From NCBI GenBank assembly GCA_942493345.1, contig OW818695.1, positions 3,410,001-3,474,000 on the forward strand: a stretch of 64,000 nt of DNA, given 5' to 3'. Shown here piece by piece: positions 42,452-52,000 of the stretch; within the stretch, counting starts at the first letter, position 1; each line of letters opens with the position of its first letter. The notes beneath the pieces are model-generated. The model searched no databases. It saw only the letters and a program-made list of their open reading frames with translations, and had not been told where the DNA came from. The translations under genes and the position numbers were made by a program. The stretch comes from GWE2-42-39 sp942493345. GTDB lineage: Bacteria; Bacteroidota; Bacteroidia; Bacteroidales; Prolixibacteraceae.

Positions 42452-43417
42452 TTAACGGAATACCCAGAGGATATCGTTATAGGTAGGTTGCTGATTTTGC
42501 CCGTATGCTACACCAATATCGCGAAATGCCTGTATTCGTAGTGTTTCAAGCATAACTTGGTCTTCGTATACTTTTTCGAAAAAGTTCCAGTCGCGTTTTT
42601 CATCCTGAAGGACTTTTTGTGCTATTGCTGCAATTTTTACCTGTGCATCCTGGTAACATCTCGAATCCGGGTCGATTTGTGAAAGTACTGCTCCTGCTTT
42701 CAGTGCGCCATTTGAATTGGGCTCGGCAGCAAAACAAGCCGATGCAACTGTAATCATCATCTGGCAATCGTGGTCGATAAAATCCTGGTAAATTGGAGGA
42801 ATGGCATCAAGACATTTCGTGTAACAGTCTTTGCAAACCTGGGGTACAGTTGATAAAGTATTGATGGCCGCCCCAAATTTATTTTGTGCAGCCAGCGATT
42901 TTGCATCGGCAATCACAAAGTCGCACCTCGAGTTGTAGTACTCTATGATTTTACGTTTCCCTTCATCCAGAAATTTCTTCACATCCTGGTTTTTCAAACT
43001 CACCGTTCGTAAACCGTTGGTGTACGCTTTGTTCTTGTTATTCCCTGCTCCTTTGGTGGTAAACGATGTCGATGAAAGGATGTTCTGGTCGACAAAATCC
43101 ACAATATAGAGATAAACCTCAAACGTATATGCCTCCATCGGAGGTACAGTAGGAGTTATATCCTTCGTTAGCAATTCCATTTTTGCAGTCAGTAAAAACC
43201 GGGGGTTGACACCGGCGCCGCCCATCCCATTTTCAGTAACAGCCTGGGTCAGCTTATTGACAAGCAAACTCTGTGCATGTTCGGGGATATCTTCTACCTG
43301 CGGCGGAATGATAACATTCAGAGGAATCCGTTCGTAATCGTCGGCTTTCCCGAGAGTATTCTGTGCAGCGGAAAAGAGTGGTAAAACGATAATCAGTATT
43401 AAAACTATTTTTTTCAT
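42452..43417 (-). CDS. Secreted protein of an envelope operon, CsgG-like N-terminus
   Basis: A 321-residue protein with signal peptide (VLILIIVLPLFSAAQ). Residues ~30-150 (PLNVIIPPQVEDIPEHAQSL and TFEVYLYIVDFVDQNIL) resemble nucleotide-free CsgG/FlgT-type alpha/beta domains; this is a weak impression. The C-terminal half is helical, perhaps TPR-like, with a cluster of cysteines (VCKDCYTKCLDAI, DHDCQ, SACFAAEP, SRCYQDA). It is last of four collinear genes with 11-22-base gaps. Function unknown. Confidence 0.7.
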   Translation of the reverse strand: MKKIVLILIIVLPLFSAAQNTLGKADDYERIPLNVIIPPQVEDIPEHAQSLLVNKLTQAVTENGMGGAGVNPRFLLTAKMELLTKDITPTVPPMEAYTFEVYLYIVDFVDQNILSSTSFTTKGAGNNKNKAYTNGLRTVSLKNQDVKKFLDEGKRKIIEYYNSRCDFVIADAKSLAAQNKFGAAINTLSTVPQVCKDCYTKCLDAIPPIYQDFIDHDCQMMITVASACFAAEPNSNGALKAGAVLSQIDPDSRCYQDAQVKIAAIAQKVLQDEKRDWNFFEKVYEDQVMLETLRIQAFRDIGVAYGQNQQPTYNDILWVFR

Positions 43418-43439
43418 ATTTTTTGATTCAATGGATTAA

Positions 43440-44399
43440 TTATTTTTGTCCAATAATCAACCAAATTTCACCCAGTCCTCTTGTGTAAATTTTGCAATCC
43501 TGGCTAAACGGAGGAGCTCCCAGCATGGTGCGAAGGTCGCGTATCCATCTGCGGGTGTCGGTTGCCCGGCCACGATCGTCATACAACGGGATGCGTACCT
43601 GTTCGAAACGGATTATGTTTTCAGTATAGCTTGAGGTGTTGTACCTTCCCTGTACTGTATTGTCGGCAACCCAGTCTTCAATGATTTCTCCCAGTTCAAG
43701 TTTTTCTCCTTTAAAATCATATTCCTCTTCCAAGTCAATGTCGGAAGTTTCCCACACGCGGGTCTGGAACATGATTTCACGTCCGTTTTCAAACAGATCG
43801 TCGAAATGTTCCTGGAGACGGGCATTGAAATCGTCGATATACGAGATAACTGCTTCTTCGAGAAGTACCGGTGTCTCGGCCGAGAACGAAGGACTTCCTG
43901 TCCCTTGTGCACCGGCAACCTGTTTGTTGGTGTAGGCATCTAATCCCTGCAACACGAATGTGATGGAGCGCTGCGGCCCGGTTTGGTTGATCTGATAAGT
44001 AAGCTGGATGATAATATCTGCATTGGCCGTCCGTTTCAAAATGTCGATCGGGCTTTCGGCAATAGCGCCCCCTTCTTTACTACCTAACATGGATACTTCC
44101 GCGCTTTCCTGTTCGAGTGTTTTTAAAACGCTTTCCAGGTTTTTCAACGGGAAACCACGGTCGGCCATCATGGTGTTTATTTTACTGATGGTGATCAGCA
44201 AATCGGTTTCCATCTGTAAAGCAGCTTTGTAGTCGGGCAATACTTTCGAAGTTCCCATATCATCGTAGTTTACTACGTACCCGTTTTTGATGCACCAATT
44301 GTCGCTGGGAACAACCATAATCGTCGGTTTTTTTGCCTGTGAAAAGCCGAGCACCATAAAACCAATGATGGCTACAAATAATAAAAGTGTCCTTTTCAT
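43440..44399 (-). CDS. Secreted DUF6175-like protein of the envelope operon
   Basis: A 319-residue protein with signal peptide (LLLFVAIIGFMVLGFSQ). The mature start KKPTIMVVPSDNWCIKNGYV is a pattern I remember from the DUF6175 family of Bacteroidetes. The middle (TANADIIIQLTYQINQTG, SITFVLQGLDAYTNKQV) looks like the CsgG/LpoB-type domain that senses or builds outer-membrane assemblies. The C-terminus is hydrophilic. Third of four genes. The role is not known. Confidence 0.7.
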   Translation of the reverse strand: MKRTLLLFVAIIGFMVLGFSQAKKPTIMVVPSDNWCIKNGYVVNYDDMGTSKVLPDYKAALQMETDLLITISKINTMMADRGFPLKNLESVLKTLEQESAEVSMLGSKEGGAIAESPIDILKRTANADIIIQLTYQINQTGPQRSITFVLQGLDAYTNKQVAGAQGTGSPSFSAETPVLLEEAVISYIDDFNARLQEHFDDLFENGREIMFQTRVWETSDIDLEEEYDFKGEKLELGEIIEDWVADNTVQGRYNTSSYTENIIRFEQVRIPLYDDRGRATDTRRWIRDLRTMLGAPPFSQDCKIYTRGLGEIWLIIGQK

Positions 44400-44415
44400 T
44401 TTCGTTCAGTTTGAA

Positions 44416-44925
44416 TTAAAATCCTGCTCCCATTTTTTTGATAACACCTGCGGCTTCCAGTTCCCTGCGTAATTCGGCATGGGAAACAGAAATTACAACG
44501 CCTACTTTATATTGTTTTTTGTCTACTTTAATACGATCAACCTGGCTTCCGCTTTGCGATACAAAATTCAGGTAGCGGCCTCCGTCGGCAAAAAAAGTAT
44601 TGAAATAGTCGCTATGCAATTGTTCGGCCCCAGGATTTGTCACTAATGGACGGGTCATGCACCCGGGCTTTCCCCCGCGAATTCCTTTGAACATAACTGC
44701 ATGTACCGCATTTTTTTTGGCCTGATAAACTGCATCGTCGGGTTTGCTGCCAAATCCCCATACCTTTACCAACTGGGTTCCGTCAACTCCGGTTCCCATA
44801 CATTCTACTTCGTAATTGCTGATCAGGTAACCAGCCATCTTCTTTTGCTTTTTTGTCTGTGCATTTGCTGAAATTGCAAAAGCAAAAACAGACAACATCA
44901 CTAATAATCCAACTTTTTTAATCAT
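44416..44925 (-). CDS. Small secreted protein of the envelope operon, LPP20-like
   Basis: A 169-residue protein with signal peptide (GLLVMLSVFAFAISANAQ). It contains the string DDAVYQAKKNAVHAVMFKGI, which resembles the helix of LPP20/FlgT-type domains, and a two-cysteine region (VECMGTG, GKPGCMTRP). The C-terminal strand-helix YKVGVVISVSHAELRRELEA also suits that fold. Second of four genes, 11 bases after the 574-residue gene. Assignment is by pattern only. Confidence 0.65.
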   Translation of the reverse strand: MIKKVGLLVMLSVFAFAISANAQTKKQKKMAGYLISNYEVECMGTGVDGTQLVKVWGFGSKPDDAVYQAKKNAVHAVMFKGIRGGKPGCMTRPLVTNPGAEQLHSDYFNTFFADGGRYLNFVSQSGSQVDRIKVDKKQYKVGVVISVSHAELRRELEAAGVIKKMGAGF

Positions 44926-44936
44926 TGCTATAATTT

Positions 44937-46661
44937 TTAAAACATTATTCGTAATCCAACACTAATTCCCAAACCATCGCCTCGTCCGAAGGTGTCGAAA
45001 TATTCGATATCTCCCGGAACAACTGCGTCGTTGGCATCTGTTTCTTCGGAAGATATCATTGCATAATAAGTTGCCGAACCAATCAACTGGATGTTATAGG
45101 AAAGATTGATGCCCAACCGTGCTCCTCCTTCCACAAAGACGCTGCTGATGGTATTTTCAGAGCCGTCCCAAGTGGCGCTTTCAACTCCAACCCCAAGAAA
45201 TGGCCCCCAGTGAATAAAGTTGGTCAGGTAAAAATCTTTGCTCAGTCCACCACTGAAGCGTAAAAAGGTAAAATCGGCATCGGTATAACTTGTTGTGCCA
45301 TTGTTGTAATCGTATGTGCCGGAATTCACACCGCCTTCCATATATAATTTCAGAGAAGTCAGCCCTTTCGACAGGTTTCCTGTTTTGTAGAACGGCCTTC
45401 CAATATAGTATTCCAGTCGTCCGTTAATTCCGCTCAAACCGCCATCGGTATATCCCAATATGAAGTTGGCGCCAACATCGTTTTTCTGTTCCATGAACAT
45501 CCCGTATGCGTCGACCTTACCACCGGCAATCTGGTAGAACAGCGACGGTTCGGTATCGCCGGTAGCCAGTTTGCGGTTATCTACCACTTTCATGGCTTTT
45601 ACCACCGCGCGGCGTTTCGAAGCCAGCGAACCATTGTTGCGTTCCCTGTTTTCGTACACAAAATATCGCTGATCGAATTTCAAATCTTCTTTTTTGCCAA
45701 TCTTGGCTGCAATGGGTTTCACTGCGGAAACAAAAGCTTTTACCCGAAACTCGTCATTCTTCTTTTCAATATCGTTGATAACCGCCTGTTGTACCGTTTG
45801 TATTAACATCTGAAGTAATTCGTCGCTGGTTTTCTGAACTTTTGGGGCCAATGCTTGTCCCGGATTATACTGGACTCCCATTACTTCTTTTTGGATATGT
45901 TGAACCGGAATAAACGGAAATTTAGCTGCTTCGAAAGCGCTTATTTTGATTGGGTTGGGAGTGCTGGTCCAGTAATCCTGGAAGAAATAGGCAGCCACCG
46001 AGTCGTTAAAGTTTAGCTTGTAAATGTATGCATTTACCGTTGCTTTAAATCCGTTCATGATCCGTTTTTCGGAAGGAACTTCCTGCTGTGTGTAAACTTG
46101 ATCCATGGTCATCAGTTGGTCGAAGTCGACCACCATCACGTACGATTTGTCGATCAACCCCATGCCCATGTCCATCAGCGCCGATTCGCCACGTTTTGAA
46201 GCTGATGCAACCGTAAAATCGGCATCGTTGGCATTGAACATACCGCGTTCCTTCAGTACGTTAACATTGAATGTTCCGTCGGGCTGACGGTTAAACCATT
46301 TGGCAATGATTTTTTGCCCGATTTTATTCTGCTGCAAAAGATCAGTTACTTTTTGGTCCGACAGCCGTTTTACCAACCCGGTAGTTACCGAAAAAGCATC
46401 GCGCTGGTTGGGAACCGAAAGTATCTTTGGTTCCACGGTGTTGTCGTAAAATTTTTCAGGAACTGCTAATTTCGCAAGTTGGGTACAGGCCTGCCCGCTA
46501 AACTGTTCAGCGAAATCAATCCCAAGGTAGGTAAACGAATTACGGTCGTATTCCGAAGAAATTACGCTGGATTTGACTTTTTTAGCTGATTCCATAATGT
46601 CTTGTGCCGAAGCCGATGCGAAAAGAAAAATCGCAAGAAAGATGTAGATTATCCGTTTCAT
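44937..46661 (-). CDS. Secreted protein with C-terminal outer-membrane barrel, envelope operon
   Basis: A 574-residue protein, first of the operon. A signal peptide (IFLAIFLFASASAQ) is followed by about 360 residues of soluble, mixed structure (YVMVVDFDQLMTMDQVYTQQ; MNGFKATVNAYIYKLNF). A C-terminal ~190-residue beta-barrel follows (VGANFILGYTDGGLSGINGR to GLGISVGLRIMF, ending in Phe). It thus joins a periplasmic domain to an outer-membrane pore-like barrel. I do not recognise the family. Confidence 0.75.
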   Translation of the reverse strand: MKRIIYIFLAIFLFASASAQDIMESAKKVKSSVISSEYDRNSFTYLGIDFAEQFSGQACTQLAKLAVPEKFYDNTVEPKILSVPNQRDAFSVTTGLVKRLSDQKVTDLLQQNKIGQKIIAKWFNRQPDGTFNVNVLKERGMFNANDADFTVASASKRGESALMDMGMGLIDKSYVMVVDFDQLMTMDQVYTQQEVPSEKRIMNGFKATVNAYIYKLNFNDSVAAYFFQDYWTSTPNPIKISAFEAAKFPFIPVQHIQKEVMGVQYNPGQALAPKVQKTSDELLQMLIQTVQQAVINDIEKKNDEFRVKAFVSAVKPIAAKIGKKEDLKFDQRYFVYENRERNNGSLASKRRAVVKAMKVVDNRKLATGDTEPSLFYQIAGGKVDAYGMFMEQKNDVGANFILGYTDGGLSGINGRLEYYIGRPFYKTGNLSKGLTSLKLYMEGGVNSGTYDYNNGTTSYTDADFTFLRFSGGLSKDFYLTNFIHWGPFLGVGVESATWDGSENTISSVFVEGGARLGINLSYNIQLIGSATYYAMISSEETDANDAVVPGDIEYFDTFGRGDGLGISVGLRIMF

Positions 46662-46869
46662 AAGTGAAGATTTTGGTTTTCGTTAAGCAAGATAGGAATT
46701 TTTCGTCACAGAAAAACAAGGGGTAAGTCAAAGAAATTACGGAAGGGGTGAATTTAGGGGATTGACGATGGCCTAATTCTCTGATTGTCAGTTTTTATAA
46801 TTGAAGATGATCTGATATTTCATTGAAATTTGTAATTCAATATCTTTTTCAAACCAACTGTCACATACG

Positions 46870-46901
46870 AAAAAGAGCCTGTTTTTAGACAGGCTCTTTT
46901 T
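46870..46901 (-). terminator. Terminator of the coiled-coil lipoprotein gene
   Basis: A perfect 13-bp stem, AAAAAGAGCCTGT / ACAGGCTCTTTTT, with loop TTTTAG lies 17 bases after the stop of the minus-strand gene at 46918. Confidence 0.85.
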
Positions 46902-46917
46902 ATGAGTATTATAAATC

Positions 46918-47790
46918 TTAGTCGATTACAACCAGTAAATATTTCGAAGCTTTCCAGAATTCAACCGGGTTGTCGATGATCAGCGATTCAACTGTTTTGT
47001 CGCCGGTGAAATGGTACGAACCTTCAGAATGTGTGGTAACAATACGGGCCTTTTTAACATTCAAATCCATTTGTTTGAAGTTGCGCAAGTCGGTAACTGA
47101 AAAATATTCCTGATTGAAATCTTTTTTCATTTTCAGGCTGCGGCCAACGCCTAAAACACCGCCTTCTTTCTCCAAAACGTTGTTGTCCCTAAGTTCTTTG
47201 ATTGTACCAAAAGCAAAATAAACCGTATTGATTGTTACTGTTTGTTCATCAATAGTTTTGACTTTTTCCTTGATGGTTTGCGTTTTTTGTTCACTGTCGG
47301 CAGTAATATCTTTAATTTTCACGTTCAATCCTTCAATATCGATATGCAACTTACGAAGTTCCTCGTTCAGTTGAGCAATCTCGACATCTTTGTCGGCCAG
47401 TTGTTTAGTCATCAGGCTGATCATTTTTTCCAGTTCAGCAATTTTTACATTTGAACTTTTTAGTTTTTTCTGAAGACTGGCAACCAGCTCTTTGTTCTTT
47501 TTCAAAAGATCGTGGATCATATTAATGTCTTCGATAATCCGTTGTTTCTCGTCGGTTTTTAGTTCCACATTGGAAGCTGCCTGTACCGATACAATTTTTT
47601 CCAGTATTTTGATCGAGTCTAAATTCTCCTGAATCTCGTTCATTGCCGAAATGAACCCGATAATTGAGGTGTTTTTCTTAAAACTAACTTGAGCAGTGCT
47701 GTCCTGCATGGCTTGTAAACGGTCAATCTTTTTCTGGTTACACGAAGAAACCAGTGCCGTCAATGCGAAAATTACAATAATGCGTTTCAT
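46918..47790 (-). CDS. Coiled-coil lipoprotein, Cbp1-like
   Basis: A 290-residue lipoprotein: lipobox LVSSC with Cys at 17. Residues ~55-190 form a long heptad coiled coil (LLKKNKELVASLQKKLKSSN, AELEKMISLMTKQLADKDVE). A C-terminal globular part follows (YFAFGTIKELRDNNVLEKEG, SYHFTGDKTVESLIIDNP). The layout matches what is annotated in Bacteroides as Cbp1-family collagen-binding adhesin; that role need not hold in another niche. A single gene with its own -7 box and terminator, upstream of the envelope operon. Confidence 0.75.
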   Translation of the reverse strand: MKRIIVIFALTALVSSCNQKKIDRLQAMQDSTAQVSFKKNTSIIGFISAMNEIQENLDSIKILEKIVSVQAASNVELKTDEKQRIIEDINMIHDLLKKNKELVASLQKKLKSSNVKIAELEKMISLMTKQLADKDVEIAQLNEELRKLHIDIEGLNVKIKDITADSEQKTQTIKEKVKTIDEQTVTINTVYFAFGTIKELRDNNVLEKEGGVLGVGRSLKMKKDFNQEYFSVTDLRNFKQMDLNVKKARIVTTHSEGSYHFTGDKTVESLIIDNPVEFWKASKYLLVVID

Positions 47791-47853
47791 CTGTTTCTCT
47801 TTTTTGATGTTAATTGTATAAATTTCGTATCAGTAATCGATTTTTATTTGTTG

Positions 47854-47861
47854 CAAAGGTA
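47854..47861 (-). promoter_or_regulatory. Candidate -7 box of the coiled-coil lipoprotein gene
   Basis: TACCTTTG on the minus strand fits TAnnTTTG, 63 bases before the ATG. A TTTG lies upstream but at nine bases, too close for a normal -33 element. Confidence 0.35.
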
Positions 47862-47991
47862 TAGCAATTGCAAAGATAACGGTCAGGTGAATAAAATATT
47901 TTAAAAACCGAACTCCAATTTTCGAGTCAAAACTCAATATTTCATGAAAATACCAAACTAAAAGGGTAGTGAGCAGGAGTATATTTTGTCG

Positions 47992-48768
47992 TCAGGACGA
48001 TATATTTATAGCAATAACCTTTTCGATTGATCTTAACCTGAACAGTTTAATTGCAAACAGGATCATCCAGGTCATTAATAAAAGTCCGCCGGGCATGGCA
48101 AACGTAGTTGCCATGGTTTCAACTCCCGGAACAAAGTTGACCAGTATTACATAGAGCAGCATCAATATACTTCCGATAATACCAAACCAAGAGTTTATTT
48201 TGCTGAATATTTTTCCTTTTAACATTACCAGCGACATGAGCAGGCCAGCTATGTTTGGAATGAAAAAACCGAGGAATATTCCGGCGCTTCCATGCGCTCC
48301 CCGGGCAAGCATCGATTCTCCTGCTGCTGCATACAAAACCTTTTGCGATTCGAGGGTTGTTGCAAAATATTTATTGCTTAACTCAAGCATAGGCAGGGCG
48401 GTATTGTGTGCGACCATTACAACGGAACCAAAAAGAAATACGATGAACGCAAAAAATCCATACGCTTTGTTGACGTTACGATGGGCAGCATAAAGGGCAA
48501 AATAAGCCGGAATGAGAATCATCTGAACAATGATATTCAGCAAATCGAGATGGTACAGGCCTGCCAATTTATTTTCATGAAATTCGGCAAACCTGTCGAT
48601 TGCGGTTTGTGGCAGTGCCGATAAGTTTCCGCCGGTTATGTTACCGATAAGAACATCAAGTGAAATACCAGCCAGTGCAATAATGGTGGTGATCCCTCCA
48701 AAAGTGTAGATACTCTTCCATTGTTTTTCTGTATCTTCAATGTTTGAGAACTGATTCTTCTGAGTCAT
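47992..48768 (-). CDS. DUF4386-like membrane protein
   Basis: A 258-residue integral membrane protein with about six or seven helices (FGGITTIIALAGISLDVLIG, YGFFAFIVFLFGSVVMVAHN, IFLGFFIPNIAGLLMSLVML, GIIGSILMLLYVILVNFVPG). The arrangement and the segment LSNKYFATTLESQKVLYAAA match the DUF4386 family as I remember it. No catalytic residues are obvious. It is monocistronic, divergent from mfd. Function unknown. Confidence 0.7.
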   Translation of the reverse strand: MTQKNQFSNIEDTEKQWKSIYTFGGITTIIALAGISLDVLIGNITGGNLSALPQTAIDRFAEFHENKLAGLYHLDLLNIIVQMILIPAYFALYAAHRNVNKAYGFFAFIVFLFGSVVMVAHNTALPMLELSNKYFATTLESQKVLYAAAGESMLARGAHGSAGIFLGFFIPNIAGLLMSLVMLKGKIFSKINSWFGIIGSILMLLYVILVNFVPGVETMATTFAMPGGLLLMTWMILFAIKLFRLRSIEKVIAINISS

Positions 48769-49020
48769 TTTTTAGAGTTTATAGAGGTTCTTTTGTCGAA
48801 TTTTTGCATGTACTTTAAAATATATGTTTCAAAAATTATAATCGCATGCTTTCAATAAAGTTTACCCGGATAGTTTCAACCTGAAAATCATTTCGAACGA
48901 CAAGTTATAAAAAATAGACAAGAGTTCAGATAAAAGGGCTTATTTTTTGCATCCTTCAGCAGCGGGTCCCCGGCGTTTTGGATATGTTTATTTTTTTCTG
49001 AAGGTAAGAGTAAATTTTTA

Positions 49021-49028
49021 TACTTTTG
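49021..49028 (+). promoter_or_regulatory. Candidate -7 box of mfd
   Basis: TACTTTTG fits TAnnTTTG and lies 19 bases before the TTG chosen as mfd start, so transcription would begin around 49034. Confidence 0.35.
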
Positions 49029-49047
49029 AAGCCTCAAAATTGAAGTT

Positions 49048-52000
49048 TTGGAGCTGAGAGATTTCAGAAATTTATTTCAAAAGCACAGCTTGATCGAGGA
49101 GTTGTGTAAAACGGCCGATACCCCGGGTGAAAAAATTTACCTGCAGGGGCTTGTTGGCTCATCGCGTTCGGTAATGGCCTCATTTCTGGCCGAGAACCTC
49201 ACCCGCCCGCTCATCGTTTGCATGAACGACAAAGAGGAAGCCTCGTACTTCTACGACGACCTGATGACTTTTGAAATCCGCCCTCCGGTACTTTTTTTCC
49301 CTTCGTCGTACAAACGCGCAGTGCAATACGACCAGATTGAACAGGAAAATATCATCCTGCGTACCGAAGTACTGAACAAACTGAAAGAACTTCGAAAGCT
49401 GGTGGTAGTAACTTATCCTGAAGCGCTGGTTGAAAAAGTAATTTCCGGTGAAGGACTTGATTCGCATACTTTCCGGATAAAAAAAGGCGACAAACTGTCG
49501 ATCGAATTTATCAACGATGTGCTGTATGAATACGGTTTCGAGCGGGTCGATTTTGTGTACGAACCCGGCCAGTACTCGGTGCGCGGCAGTATTGTCGATA
49601 TATATTCGTTCTCGAACGAAGATCCTTATCGGCTCGATTTTTTTGGTGATGAAATCGACAGCATCCGCAGCTTCGATATCGAAACGCAGGTTTCGAAGGA
49701 ACGCCTCGAAAAAATATACATCATTCCCAATATCCAGGAAAAATTGGAAGCCGAAAGCCGGGTTTCGTTCTTCGATTTCATGCCCGACCGTTCGGTCATA
49801 CTGATGCAGGACATCCAATTGATTGCCGACCAGGTTGAAAACTCGTTTCAGCAAACCATGATGAAAACGGAAAGCGAGGATGAGCGGCGATCGCTGCTGA
49901 ACAAGATCAGCTCGGGGAAAGACTTGCTGAAAGCGCTGGACGGATTTACCTGCATCGAAATGGGCAGCAAAGTGTATTTCAGCAAACCGAAAAAATTTCA
50001 ATTCAACACTTCCCTGCAGCCGGTTTTTAATAAGAATTTCAATTTACTGGCCGAAAACCTTCTCGAGAACAGGGAAAATGGATACAATAATTACATTCTT
50101 TCGTCCAACGAAAAGCAAACAGAACGCCTGAAAGCCATTTTCGATGACAAAGGGTTGCGGGTGAATTTCACGCCCATTCGTTTTACCTGTCACGAGGGAT
50201 TTATCGATCACGACCTGAAAATTTGCTGCTACACCGACCACCAGATTTTCGAGCGCTATCACCGCTTCAGTATAAAAACCCGAAAGCCGCAGCAGGTAAG
50301 CGTTTCACTGAAAGAATTAAGCAAATTGCACCAGGGCGATTACGTGGTGCATGTCGATCACGGGATCGGAAAATTCGCCGGACTGGTGAAAACCGAGGTG
50401 AGCGGTAAAATTCAGGAGGCTGTCCGCCTGATATATCGCGACAACGATGTGCTTTTTGTGAGCATTCATTCGCTGCACCGCATTTCGAAATACAAGGGAA
50501 AAGACGGCACAGAACCGGCCATCAGCAAGTTGGGTAGCGGGGCATGGCAGCGGATGAAAGAACGAACCAAGTCGAAAGTAAAAGATATTGCCAAAGAACT
50601 GATTGCCCTGTATGCACAGCGATTGAAAGAAAGAGGTTTTGCTTTTTCGCCTGATTCGTATTTGCAAACCGAGTTGGAGTCGTCGTTTATATATGAAGAC
50701 ACCCCCGACCAGATAAAATCGACCCAAGCAGTGAAGGAAGACATGGAAAAGGAAATTCCCATGGACCGGCTGGTGTGCGGCGATGTGGGATTCGGGAAAA
50801 CAGAAGTGGCTATCCGTGCAGCCTTCAAAGCGGTGACCGACAGCAAGCAGGTTGCGGTATTGGTGCCAACCACCATTTTGGCGCTTCAGCATTACAAAAC
50901 TTTTTCCGACCGGTTAAAAGATTTTCCGGCGCGCGTTGAATACATCAGCCGGTTGCGAAAACCTGCCGACATCAAACAAATACTGAAAGAAACAGAAGAA
51001 GGCAAAGTCGATATCCTGATTGGCACACACCGGTTGGTGGGCAAAGATGTAAAATTCAAAGATCTCGGGTTGCTGATTGTTGATGAAGAGCAAAAATTTG
51101 GCGTTTCAGTAAAAGAAAAACTGAAACTGATAAAGGTGAACGTCGATACGCTGACCCTTACGGCAACGCCTATTCCGCGTACCTTGCAATTCTCGATGAT
51201 GGGTGCGCGCGATCTTTCCATCATACAAACACCTCCCCCCAACCGGTATCCGATTGCGACCGAGCTGCATGGGTTCAACGAAGAAATTATCAGGGAAGCC
51301 ATTCAATACGAACTGGCCCGCAACGGACAGGTTTTTTTCATTCACAACCGGGTGCAGAATATTTACGATGTGGAAACCGTCATCAAACGGATTGTGCCCA
51401 ACGTGCGCACTGTGGTTGGTCACGGGCAAATGGAAGGCGACAAACTGGAACAGGTGATGCTCGATTTTATCAATGGCGAATACGACGTACTGATCGCAAC
51501 AACCATCATCGAATCGGGACTTGACATTCCCAACACCAATACCATCATTATTAATAATGCGCAGAATTTCGGGCTCAGCGATTTGCACCAGTTACGGGGA
51601 CGAGTTGGTCGTTCCAACAAAAAAGCGTTTTGCTATTTGCTGGCGCCGCCGCTATCCACATTAACCGGTGAAGCACGCCGCAGGCTGCGGGCTATCGAAG
51701 AGTTTTCGGAACTGGGAAGCGGCTTCAATATTGCCATGCAGGATTTGGACATTCGTGGAGCCGGCAATCTGTTGGGCGCCGAGCAAAGCGGCTTTATCGC
51801 CGACATCGGGTTCGAAACCTACCACCGCATCTTGTCGGAGGCAATCGCCGAACTGAAACAGACCGAATTTAAAGAACTGTACAAAGAAGAAACGGAAGAT
51901 GCAGCGAAAGCATTCCTGGCAACCGGTTTTGTAAACGACTGCCAGATCGATACGGATATGGAACTGTTGTTCCCCGACGATTATATTCAAAGTGTTTCGG

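Noticed and set aside
49180..50001. 273-codon minus-strand open frame opposite mfd
   Set aside because: It lies entirely within the conserved mfd coding region and its sequence is the shadow of mfd codons.
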